From assembly GCA_022787565.1 (NCBI GenBank), contig JALFVN010000028.1, positions 1-64,000 of the forward strand: DNA of 64,000 bases. Direction: 5' to 3'. The stretch comes from Clostridiales bacterium (GTDB lineage: Bacteria > Bacillota > Clostridia > Oscillospirales > Oscillospiraceae). This document shows, piece after piece, positions 17,990 to 25,669 of this stretch. Each line of letters starts with the position of its first letter. Within the stretch, counting starts at the first letter, position 1. Below the pieces are notes generated by a model. The model was given only the letters and a program-made list of their open reading frames with translations. It ran no database searches and had not been told where the DNA came from. Both the position numbers and the translations under genes were made by a program.

Positions 17990-18706
17990 GTGCATCACAA
18001 AATCAAGCGGATTAACCCGATATACATCTTTTCCCTGATTATATGCATCTGTGTGCTCTCCGCTGTGATCGCTGTGTGTCTGGATCGGGCTGCTGTTCAG
18101 GCGGAGAAGCACACGGAAACAGCCTTTACGCTGGTGATCGATCCGGGCCACGGCGGGATCGACGGCGGCGCGATATCCACAGACGGGACAAAAGAGAGTG
18201 ATATTAACCTGGCCGTCGCCCTGAAGCTGCGCGCCTTGGCCGATTTTATGGGGCAAAAGACTGTAATGACCCGGGAGGATGACAGCTGGCGGACAGACGC
18301 CGCCTCTTACAGCGAGCATGAGGATCTGGTGCACCGCACAGAGATCATCAACGCTGCGCCAAACCCCATTCTCTTCAGCATACATCAAAACTGCTATCCT
18401 ACAGCCCAGCCCAGCGGAGCGCAGGTGCTGTATTCAGAATATGAAGGCAGCGACATTCTGGGCAGGCTTACCCATAACAACCTGATTTCCTGCCTTGACC
18501 CGGAAAACAGACGGGTTGCCGAACCGGCGCCGAAGAAGCTGTATATTACCGCCAACGCCAGATGCCCGGCCATATTGGTGGAGTGCGGATTTATGTCCAA
18601 CAATTTTGACGTGCTGAAACTGAAGGAGGGGAGCTATCAGCTTTCACTGGCTCTTGTGCTCCTATGCTCCTTTCTTCAATATTCCGGCAGCACAGCACAT
18701 GCCTGA
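17990..18706 (+). CDS. cwlD: N-acetylmuramoyl-L-alanine amidase CwlD-like
   Basis: 238 residues from GTG at 17990, preceded by AAAGGAG at 7 nt; Bacillus CwlD is 237. An N-terminal membrane anchor (about residues 10-32) is followed by an Amidase_3 domain with zinc ligands: His in IDPGHGGIDGGA, Glu in TKESDINLA, His in FSIHQN, and catalytic Glu in LVECGFMSN. CwlD removes peptide side chains so that muramic-delta-lactam of spore cortex can form. Precedes radA by 21 nt. Confidence 0.87.
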   Translation: MHHKIKRINPIYIFSLIICICVLSAVIAVCLDRAAVQAEKHTETAFTLVIDPGHGGIDGGAISTDGTKESDINLAVALKLRALADFMGQKTVMTREDDSWRTDAASYSEHEDLVHRTEIINAAPNPILFSIHQNCYPTAQPSGAQVLYSEYEGSDILGRLTHNNLISCLDPENRRVAEPAPKKLYITANARCPAILVECGFMSNNFDVLKLKEGSYQLSLALVLLCSFLQYSGSTAHA

Positions 18707-18727
18707 AAACATACAGGAGAGAAAAAT

Positions 18728-20101
18728 ATGCCACCCAAACAAAAGACGATCTATTGCTGCAGCGAATGCGGCAATGAAACAGCAAACTGGGCAGGGAAGT
18801 GCCCCTCATGCGGGGCCTGGAACACCCTGACCGAGCTGAAATTGGATACCCGCGCGGGAAGAAGCGCTCCCTATGCGAAAAACAGGAGTACTGCGAGGCC
18901 CAAAAAAATATCTGAGCTGGATATGTCCGCCGAAATACGCTTTTCCACAGGCATACCCGAGTTTGACCGGGTACTGGGCGGCGGAGCTGTTGTGGGCTCG
19001 CTGGTGCTGGTGGGCGGTGCGCCGGGCATCGGAAAATCCACCCTGCTGCTGCAGATGTGCGGCTGTGTGGACAGCGCCCGCAGGATCCTTTACGTCACCG
19101 GTGAAGAGAGCGAGCGGCAGTTGAAGCTCCGGGCCGTCAGACTTGGGGTGGACAGTGCAGAGATCTATGTTCTGGCTGAGACGGATATGAACAGCATTGC
19201 CGCTTGTATTGAAGATCTGGCGCCGGAGATCATCATTATCGACTCTATACAGACAGTCTCCGATGCAAATGTGGACTCTGCCCCGGGCAGCATAAGCCAG
19301 GTGCGGGAGTGCACCATGCGTATTATGCGTATTTCCAAGGAAAAGGGTCTGACAGTTTTTGTGGTAGGCCACATCAACAAGGAAGGCAGTATCGCCGGAC
19401 CCAAGGTGCTTGAGCACATGGTGGACTGTGTACTCTACTTTGAAGGCGAGCGCAGCACCAGTTTCCGCCTGCTTCGGGCGGTAAAAAACCGTTTTGGCTC
19501 CACCAATGAGATCGGCGTTTTCGAGATGGACGAAGAGGGACTGCGCTGTGTGGAAAACCCCTCTGAAGCGCTGCTGGCCGGCCGGCCGCAGAATGCCCCG
19601 GGCACCTGTGTCGCCTGCGTTGTCGAGGGCACACGGCCCATTCTGGCGGAAGTGCAGGCCCTCGTCAGCCCATCGGTCTATAATGCATCCCGCCGCAGCA
19701 ACGGTATTGACTATAACCGGGCAGCCATGCTTTTGGCCGTTCTGGAAAAGCGGGGCGGACTGCAGGTCTCCGGCTGTGACACATATATCAATGTTATCGG
19801 TGGGCTGAACCTTGACGAGCCGGCGGCGGATCTGGCCACGGTGCTGGCAATCGCCTCCAGCTTTCTTGACCGGCCTTTGGGCGCTGATCTGGCCGCCATT
19901 GGCGAGATCGGGCTTTCGGGAGAGATACGCAGCGTCAGTGTGATCAACCAGCGCCTTTCGGAGATTTCCCGCCTTGGCTTCCGGCGCTGTGTGATTCCTG
20001 CTCCTGTAAAGGACGAATTGAAGCAATTTGAGGGCCTCAGGCTCATCCCGGTAAAAAATATCGCCGAGGCGCTGGCAGCGGTGCTGAAAAAAGATGGCTG
20101 A
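18728..20101 (+). CDS. radA: DNA repair protein RadA/Sms
   Basis: 457 residues. N-terminal C4 zinc finger (CSECGNE...CPSCGAW), RecA-like core with Walker A GGAPGIGKST, the RadA-specific KNRFGSTNEIGVF motif, and a C-terminal Lon-protease-like domain (GADLAAIGEIGLSGEIR). A branch-migration helicase acting in recombination. Standard length. Overlaps the next gene by 8 nt. Confidence 0.96.
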   Translation: MPPKQKTIYCCSECGNETANWAGKCPSCGAWNTLTELKLDTRAGRSAPYAKNRSTARPKKISELDMSAEIRFSTGIPEFDRVLGGGAVVGSLVLVGGAPGIGKSTLLLQMCGCVDSARRILYVTGEESERQLKLRAVRLGVDSAEIYVLAETDMNSIAACIEDLAPEIIIIDSIQTVSDANVDSAPGSISQVRECTMRIMRISKEKGLTVFVVGHINKEGSIAGPKVLEHMVDCVLYFEGERSTSFRLLRAVKNRFGSTNEIGVFEMDEEGLRCVENPSEALLAGRPQNAPGTCVACVVEGTRPILAEVQALVSPSVYNASRRSNGIDYNRAAMLLAVLEKRGGLQVSGCDTYINVIGGLNLDEPAADLATVLAIASSFLDRPLGADLAAIGEIGLSGEIRSVSVINQRLSEISRLGFRRCVIPAPVKDELKQFEGLRLIPVKNIAEALAAVLKKDG

Positions 20102-20852
20102 GTTTGTAGCTTCCCCCAATCTTCCGTTACAGGCTGGTGTGGTACTTTTTGGAGAAAAATATGCCGATATTTTGGAAAAACCCCTGGGAGATTGGGAAAT
20201 TCGCGCAATAAAAGTTCCTTGCAATCCTTGCGTCGACAGAAGGCTGTCCGGTCATGGAGATCTTTCGGTGCTTCACAGGGGAGGGAAGGAACTGATTCTG
20301 GCTCCATACCTGAAAGGGAGCGGCTTTGCTGCGTCTTTGATAAGCAGAGGGTTCGAATTGTTCTTTGCGGACACTGTGCAGGGTCCGGAATATCCACAGG
20401 ATGCCCAGCTGAATTGCTGCGTTTTCGGAGAGAACATCATTGCCGCGCCCGGTGTGAGTGATGACAGAATAGTGAATTATTTCACAAGCAGCCGAGGCTG
20501 CCGATTAATCGCCTGTAAGCAGGGCTATGCCCGCTGTTCGGTCTGCGTAGTGGATGAAAACGCGGTTATCACGGCGGACAGGGGAATAGCGGCTGCCGCA
20601 GAAAGAAACGGGGTTCGGGTGCTTGTGATTCGCCCGGGGTTTATCACGCTGGATGGTTATCCTTATGGATTTATTGGCGGAGCTGCCTTTAAAATTGCAA
20701 AAAACGTTTTGGCTTTTACAGGCACGCTGGAGCAGCATCCGGACAAAACCGCCATACTTCGCTTTCTGGAGGAAAGAAATGTTGACCCGGTTTACATAAC
20801 TGATTATCCCGCATTTGATATTGGCGGCGTATTACCGATAATGGAAAAATGA
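20094..20852 (+). CDS. Uncharacterised protein resembling GME-fold (DUF6873-type) proteins
   Basis: 252 residues. The repeated beta-beta-alpha pattern, the HGDLSVLH segment (about residues 54-61), and the ending DYPAFDIGGVLPIM recall the guanidino-group-modifying-enzyme fold of arginine and agmatine deiminases. The position where deiminases carry the catalytic Cys (GG-x-x-C) is here GGVLP, with no Cys, so a deiminase reaction is unlikely. Starts inside radA (8-nt overlap), suggesting co-expression. Assignment rests on fold-like motifs and is tentative. Confidence 0.5.
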   Translation: MAEFVASPNLPLQAGVVLFGEKYADILEKPLGDWEIRAIKVPCNPCVDRRLSGHGDLSVLHRGGKELILAPYLKGSGFAASLISRGFELFFADTVQGPEYPQDAQLNCCVFGENIIAAPGVSDDRIVNYFTSSRGCRLIACKQGYARCSVCVVDENAVITADRGIAAAAERNGVRVLVIRPGFITLDGYPYGFIGGAAFKIAKNVLAFTGTLEQHPDKTAILRFLEERNVDPVYITDYPAFDIGGVLPIMEK

Positions 20853-20877
20853 CCGAGTGAAGCACACCCGGTCATTT
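20847..20877. terminator. Bidirectional terminator between converging genes
   Basis: AAATGACCG (20847-20855) / CGGTCATTT (20869-20877), with A/T runs on both sides. It serves the radA operon and the leftward recombinase gene. Confidence 0.65.
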
Positions 20878-20878
20878 A

Positions 20879-21898
20879 TTATTCTTCAATATCTGTTTTG
20901 CGTTTTCTGCCTATAGGGTTGGCCATAGCGGCTTCGTGAAGCGAGGTGTTATCCAGATGGGTATAGATCTGGGTGGTGTTCAGGTTGCTGTGCCCCAGCA
21001 CCTCCTGCAAGGCCCGGGTATCCACTCCGTTTTTCAGCATCAGGGTTGCGGCGGTGTGGCGCAGCTTATGGGGTGAATAACGGCTTGCGTCAAGTCCGGC
21101 CAGCTTCAGTTTTTTATCCACCATTTTCTGAACGCCGCGAACGCTGATCCGCCGGTGATCCCGGCTGATAAACAGGGCGTTTTTGTCTTCAGCCGGCAGA
21201 TTTTCGGTCTCACGGACGCAGAGATAGTCGTCTATGGCCTCGCGGCAGCCATCGGCAAAGTAGACCATACGTTCTTTGTTTCCTTTGCCCAGAACACGGA
21301 GATGGTCTTCGTAAATATCCGTGGTGTTAAGAGACACAAGCTCGGACACGCGTAGACCGCAGGACATGAAAAGCATCAGGATGCAGTAATCTCTCAGCGC
21401 AAATGCCCCTTCACAGACAGCCAATAGCCGGTCACATTCGGACTCTTCAAGATATCTGGGCAGAGATTGCTGACGCTTGGGCATGTCAAGTTCTTGACAA
21501 ACATTGAATTCCAGTAGATGACGCTTTAGCGTAAGATAGTTGAAGAAGGACTTGACCGAGGATGTCCTGCGGCAGCGGCTGGCGGCGGAGAGCGATTGGC
21601 CGGTTCCTTGATATTCAGGCGAAAAAGACTGGTAGCGGTACAGCTCTTCAATTTTTATGGTTTTAATGAAGTCAATATCGATATCGGTGATGTCGATCTC
21701 GTTAAAAGGCGTCCTGGGATCAACCAGGCCTCTGCGGCGTTTCAGATAACGAAAGAGAATTTTCAGATCAAGATAGTATCCGGCAACAGTTTTGTCCGAG
21801 TGGCCCCTTATGGTGGAGTGATAATCCAGAAACTCCATTAAAATATCCGGCGCGTCACGAATTTCGTCTATATTCAAATACTCATCTCCTAAAGGCAT
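20879..21898 (-). CDS. Tyrosine recombinase (Xer family), 339 residues
   Basis: Longer than classical XerC/D because of an extended N-terminal region before the core-binding domain. Catalytic set: Arg in SCGLRVSEL, Lys in GKGNKERMV, His-x-x-Arg in SPHKLRHTAA, His in LGHSNLN, and Tyr in TQIYTHL. AGGAGAT-type sequence occurs inside the start region and no strong ribosome binding site is visible before the ATG. A consensus promoter lies about 100 bp upstream with a dif-like palindrome in between, an arrangement resembling single-recombinase systems such as streptococcal XerS/difSL. No phage or transposon genes flank it, so a chromosomal or regulatory recombinase is more likely than a prophage integrase. 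Confidence 0.85.
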   Translation of the reverse strand: MPLGDEYLNIDEIRDAPDILMEFLDYHSTIRGHSDKTVAGYYLDLKILFRYLKRRRGLVDPRTPFNEIDITDIDIDFIKTIKIEELYRYQSFSPEYQGTGQSLSAASRCRRTSSVKSFFNYLTLKRHLLEFNVCQELDMPKRQQSLPRYLEESECDRLLAVCEGAFALRDYCILMLFMSCGLRVSELVSLNTTDIYEDHLRVLGKGNKERMVYFADGCREAIDDYLCVRETENLPAEDKNALFISRDHRRISVRGVQKMVDKKLKLAGLDASRYSPHKLRHTAATLMLKNGVDTRALQEVLGHSNLNTTQIYTHLDNTSLHEAAMANPIGRKRKTDIEE

Positions 21899-21912
21899 TT
21901 TATATCCTATGA

Positions 21913-21940
21913 AGTTCGCTTAATTGATATTATGCGAACC
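21913..21940. other. dif-like Xer recombination site candidate
   Basis: Left arm GTTCGCTTAAT (21914-21924) and right arm ATTATGCGAAC (21929-21939) are inverted repeats with one mismatch around TGAT. Read as 11-6-11, the 28-bp site matches E. coli dif at 19 positions and Bacillus dif at 18 by my hand alignment, including the shared ATATTATG core. It sits in the leader of the adjacent Xer gene. Confidence 0.55.
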
Positions 21941-21988
21941 AAAAGGGGAAAAGAGAACGGAACGGCTTTCCCGTCCCCTAACAATGAT

Positions 21989-22017
21989 ATTATAAGCGGA
22001 CATCTTAATTTTGTCAA
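21989..22017 (-). promoter_or_regulatory. Consensus promoter of the leftward Xer gene
   Basis: On the minus strand: TTGACA (22012-22017), 17-bp spacer, TATAAT (21989-21994), a perfect sigma-A consensus. It starts at the point where the truncated GH13 gene loses similarity. Confidence 0.88.
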
Positions 22018-22021
22018 TAGA

Positions 22022-22519
22022 TATGTTGTACCCGGATTTTGCGCTGTCGCTCCAGTTGTAATAGTCCCGGTATTCCGAATCCTCTCCGGCCGCGGCGCTG
22101 ATAAACCAGGGGCACTTATCGGAGCTGTGGTTTACTGGCAGATCAATGATCACCCTTATCCCCCGCTCATGGGCGGCGGACAGCAGGGCTTTCATGTCTT
22201 CAAGACTGCCGTATTGGGGGTCGACCTGATAATAGTCTGTCACATCGTACTTGTGGTAGCTGGGCGAAGGCATGATGGGCATGAGCCAGATTCCGTTAAA
22301 GCCCATGCCGGCAACATAGTCCAGCTTTTCCGTCACGCCATTCAGGTCACCGATACCGTCGCCTTTGCTGTCACAGAATGAATAGACAAAGATCTCATAC
22401 CAGTTGCAGTAATCGTCGTCAATAATGTTCTGCTCCGTCTCCGGGGAAGCCGCGCAGCCGGACAACAGCAGCAGCGCCAGAGCCACACTGATCAGACTTC
22501 TTGTTTTTGTTTTCAACAC
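22022..22519 (-). pseudogene. 5' remnant of a GH13 alpha-amylase lipoprotein gene
   Basis: The first about 165 codons encode a lipoprotein signal (LLLLSGC, Cys22) and the start of a GH13 barrel: FVYSFCDSKGDGIGDLNG, GIWLMPIMPSPSYHKYDVTDYY and region I, DLPVNHSS. Similarity stops near 22025. The frame then reads through the Xer promoter and dif-like site to a stop at 21920. Conserved regions II-IV with the catalytic Asp, Glu and Asp are gone, so no enzyme can result. A full-length relative would be about three times longer. It lies divergent from the LacI regulator and is probably a broken member of its regulon. Confidence 0.85.
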
Positions 22520-22653
22520 AAATCACTCCTTTCACGAATCCCCGAAGGCTTTTTTCAATAAATATGATTTTTCTGACCGCAAGTCAACCTCTTTATTTCT
22601 CTGCTCTCAGCTTTAGAAAATTGCAAAAAAATTTTGAAATTATTCTTGTTAAA

Positions 22654-22721
22654 TGGCTAAATTGTTATTGACATATTTTTGCTGTAATGATACAATTTAG
22701 CCAAAACAAGCGCTTGCGCAA
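22654..22721 (+). promoter_or_regulatory. lacI-type regulator promoter with operators
   Basis: TTGACA (22668-22673), 17 bp, TACAAT (22691-22696). A perfect 11-bp inverted repeat TGGCTAAATTG (22654-22664) / CAATTTAGCCA (22693-22703) flanks the promoter. Just downstream is the palindrome CAAGCGCTTG (22707-22716), with the central CG typical of LacI-family operators, overlapping TTGCGCAA. Autoregulation and control of the divergent GH13 remnant are inferred. Confidence 0.7.
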
Positions 22722-22748
22722 AAGATATCATCAGGAGGATTCGGACCA

Positions 22749-23678
22749 ATGCCATATTCTCTTTCCGCAGCACCGCGCCGTCTTTCCGAAATCGCGGAGG
22801 ATTTGGGTCTGTCCCAGTCTACGGTATCCCGCGCGCTTTCGGGAAAAGGCCGTGTTTCCCAGGATACGCGCAAGCGTGTTATGCAATACATACAGGAGAC
22901 GGGTTACCGGCCGAACTCCATTGCCAAAGGCCTTGCCCAGAAAAAAACCTTTAATCTTTGCGCCCTTCTTCCTGACGATGCGCTCAGCTCCCAGATGCCC
23001 TTTTTCCATGAATGCCTGATGGGCATCGGCTCTGCCGCGGTGAAGCACGATTATGATGTGATCATAACGACCGTAAGCGAAACCAACTGTGAGCAGTTGA
23101 AGCGTGTGATCTTTGCGGATAAGGCTGACGGCTATATCATCATGCGCGCCGTTTCGGACGATCAGGCCATGGCTCTGCTGAAAAGTCACGGTCTGCCCTT
23201 TGTGCTTATCGGCTCCTGCGACGAGGATGATGTCCCCTGTGTTGATACGGATAACGCGGCTTCTTCGGAGAAACTGACCCTGTCGGTGATTGACGAGGGA
23301 AGCAGCCGCCCCGCGCTGCTTCTGGGTAATATGCGTTATGCGGTAAACCGAAGCAGGGCGAAGGGCTTTTATCAGGCACTGGAAAAGCGGAGTCTCCCCT
23401 CCCCTGCGGTTTATGACGGTCTGGGCACGGCGGAGGAAATAAACAGCGCGCTTTCAGCAGCAGTGGGCGCCGGGGCAGATGCCATTGTCTGTGGGGACGA
23501 TTTTATCTGCGGTCAGGTTTTGAAGGAGCTTCGCGGTACAGAAGCGAAAATGTCGGTGGCCTCGCTGTACGGCAGCAGTATGCTCTCCCTTATCGGAACA
23601 GTGAAAATGGCAGAATTCGCCGACGCACGGGAGCTTGGTGCCCAGGCGGCGGAAAAACTGCTTACAATAATTGATTAG
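22749..23678 (+). CDS. LacI-family transcriptional regulator
   Basis: 309 residues. N-terminal helix-turn-helix (LSEIAEDLGLSQSTVSRALSG, about residues 12-32) and hinge (YRPNSIAKGLAQKKT), then a periplasmic-binding-protein-like effector domain. First gene of a locus with galactan/galactose genes, so a galactoside effector is likely. CAGGAGG precedes the ATG. Unusually short effector domain C-terminus, but no frameshift is seen. Confidence 0.92.
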   Translation: MPYSLSAAPRRLSEIAEDLGLSQSTVSRALSGKGRVSQDTRKRVMQYIQETGYRPNSIAKGLAQKKTFNLCALLPDDALSSQMPFFHECLMGIGSAAVKHDYDVIITTVSETNCEQLKRVIFADKADGYIIMRAVSDDQAMALLKSHGLPFVLIGSCDEDDVPCVDTDNAASSEKLTLSVIDEGSSRPALLLGNMRYAVNRSRAKGFYQALEKRSLPSPAVYDGLGTAEEINSALSAAVGAGADAIVCGDDFICGQVLKELRGTEAKMSVASLYGSSMLSLIGTVKMAEFADARELGAQAAEKLLTIID

Positions 23679-23690
23679 TGGAGAAATGCA

Positions 23691-25478
23691 ATGTCCACTT
23701 TTATTCTGAATCTGCTCCATCGGCCGGAGCTCAACCCGGAATACGCCGAGAAGACTGCCGGCGGAGGCGAAAAGCTACAGGTCGAGTCTCTGGAGATATT
23801 CAAACTCCAGCAGGATATCGCCCACAAAAACGGCCTTCGCACCACCATTCAGATGACCTACTCCTCCCTGTTTTCCGACGAGGTCATCCGCCTGGCAAAG
23901 GACTATCACGAGAAATACGGCGACGAGATCAGCCTTTCCCTGCTGGGTCTGCCCTGCAAGGAGTTCAAGGAGAAGTACAAGACCCAGGATTTTTGCATCT
24001 GGATGTTCTCCATGGAAGACAAGCGGGCTATTGTGGACGATGTGTTCGGCAAGTTCTATGACTGCTTCGGCTTCTACCCCCAGTCCACCGGCTCCTACTA
24101 TATGGACTGCGATCTTACCGCCTACATTAAAGAGAAATATCCCACGGTCAAATGTGCCGTGGCCACCTGCTGGGAGGAAGGCCCCAAGGCCTATCACACC
24201 TGCAACAACTCCTGGTACACGCTGATGGATGGCGGCCCCTGGAATCCGTGGATTCCCTCCACCTGCAATACCCATGTCCCCGCCAAGGGGCCTGAGGATG
24301 ACAGCGGTATCGTCGCTATTCCTCACCTGTCCCGCGACCTGATCGCCTGCTTCGACGGCAACGGCTCCAACTTCGGCACGCATCCCCAGAACGTGCTGCG
24401 GGGCATGATCTATCAGGACGGAGAGTATCCGTACCTTTATAATATTATCGACCAGTACCGCTATCAGGCCAGATTCAACAACGGCTATTCCTACAATATG
24501 ATGTTTGTGGGCCCCGGCTGGATGAACAAAAAGGGCCGCTGGGAGGCTCCCTATGAGCTGCTGGTCAAGAGCTATGAGGACGCCATGGCCTATTATGGCC
24601 AGCTCAAACGTCAGGGCAAGCTGCTGGACATGACCATGGCCGAGTTTGCCGACTGGTTCCGGGCGAACCGGGGCTATGAGCAGCCGGAGTGTGCCCTGTG
24701 GAAGGATATCCTTTACGGCTCAAACAAGCAGCACTTCTGGTACTGCGACCCCTACATGCGCTGCTGCCTGGACATGAATCAGGGCGGCGCCATGATCGAC
24801 CTGCGCCCCTATGCCGCCCGGCTCTACCGGCCCTGCGGCATCGGCACCAGAAACGTGCAGGATGTGTCCTATCCCTTCCTGATCCAGGCCAACTACCGGG
24901 CCGGCTTCTTTACCCACTATGCCGGCGAGGGCACAGTGAAGAGCTGCCGCGTCAGCTATCAGGGCAAGAGCGCCGACATGTGCCTCTGCCGCACTACCGC
25001 CAGCTTCACCCGGGAGGGTGACACCCGCGTCGTTACGCTGGAGCCGGTGGAGATGGTTCTGGGCGAGCTGAAAGCCAAAATCCAGACCATTTTCCGTTTC
25101 AAAGAAGGCAGCTCCGCCGTGGAGACGGAACGCCGTCTGCTTGAGACCAACATTCCCGGCGCAAAGGTGGAAATCGATGAGTATATCATTGCCTGCTACG
25201 GGACTACCGAGTACCCCGAAGATATGTGCGGCATCACTCTGACTGCCGGAGAAGAGCGTATTGACTACGCCTATAGGTGCCGCAGCGCAGAGAGCAGCGG
25301 CACAGCCTCCGCGCTCATCCCCCAGATCAACACCAGAGTTTCCCTGAACGCCGGCGGCAGCAACTGCTATGTCAGCGAGGGCTACGCTTTCTCCCCCATG
25401 TTCACCCTGGGCGTAAAGGGCACCATTTCAGAAAAGGAGGGCTTTGTATCATGGCTCAGGCTGGAAAAGGCAAACTGA
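23691..25478 (+). CDS. Unrecognised 595-residue protein of the galactan locus
   Basis: No signal peptide, so cytoplasmic. The first about 340 residues look like an alpha/beta barrel. The layout TTIQMTYSSLFSDEVIRLAKDYHEKYGDE, described here as residues 51-80, and later YCDPYMRCCLDMNQGG recall the polysaccharide-deacetylase/GH57 type of fold, but no catalytic motif is certain. The last about 200 residues are beta-rich, as in accessory sandwich domains. Codon use is strongly G+C-biased compared with the flanks. It lies 12 nt after the LacI gene and overlaps a small zinc-finger gene. A carbohydrate-active or carbohydrate-binding role is inferred from context only. Confidence 0.5.
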   Translation: MSTFILNLLHRPELNPEYAEKTAGGGEKLQVESLEIFKLQQDIAHKNGLRTTIQMTYSSLFSDEVIRLAKDYHEKYGDEISLSLLGLPCKEFKEKYKTQDFCIWMFSMEDKRAIVDDVFGKFYDCFGFYPQSTGSYYMDCDLTAYIKEKYPTVKCAVATCWEEGPKAYHTCNNSWYTLMDGGPWNPWIPSTCNTHVPAKGPEDDSGIVAIPHLSRDLIACFDGNGSNFGTHPQNVLRGMIYQDGEYPYLYNIIDQYRYQARFNNGYSYNMMFVGPGWMNKKGRWEAPYELLVKSYEDAMAYYGQLKRQGKLLDMTMAEFADWFRANRGYEQPECALWKDILYGSNKQHFWYCDPYMRCCLDMNQGGAMIDLRPYAARLYRPCGIGTRNVQDVSYPFLIQANYRAGFFTHYAGEGTVKSCRVSYQGKSADMCLCRTTASFTREGDTRVVTLEPVEMVLGELKAKIQTIFRFKEGSSAVETERRLLETNIPGAKVEIDEYIIACYGTTEYPEDMCGITLTAGEERIDYAYRCRSAESSGTASALIPQINTRVSLNAGGSNCYVSEGYAFSPMFTLGVKGTISEKEGFVSWLRLEKAN

Positions 25479-25669
25479 ATTACCGCTGCCCCTCCTGTTT
25501 TATGCGCGACATCGACATTGACATGTTCTTTGACGCCGAAAAGGAAGAATATTACTGCATCCGCTGCTGCTATCACGGCAGCGAGGCAGATGTATTGGAA
25601 AAAAACCAGATGGCCCGCTTCCGTTACCGGGATATGCTGCGCCGCTTCGATTTTGACGAAGAAAAATGA
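25451..25669 (+). CDS. 72-residue zinc-ribbon protein
   Basis: Two Cys pairs (YRCPSCF near residue 11 and YCIRCC near residue 36) frame a zinc ribbon, followed by a basic helix. AAAAGGAGG before the ATG is a strong ribosome binding site inside the end of the preceding gene (28-nt overlap), and the stop overlaps the GH53 remnant. Function unknown. The tight coupling to the 595-residue protein suggests a joint role. Confidence 0.7.
   Translation: MAQAGKGKLNYRCPSCFMRDIDIDMFFDAEKEEYYCIRCCYHGSEADVLEKNQMARFRYRDMLRRFDFDEEK

Noticed and set aside
18806..20224. 472-codon open frame antisense to radA, and similar long antisense frames over spoIVA, tgt and the SpoIID-like gene
   Set aside because: They mirror strong sense genes, lack ribosome binding sites and have no recognisable domains; high G+C codon bias creates such shadows.
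21914..21939. LexA/DinR site reading of the GTTCGC...GCGAAC repeat
   Set aside because: Arm orientation and 14-bp spacing differ from CGAAC-N4-GTTCG; the extended 11-bp arms and core fit dif better.
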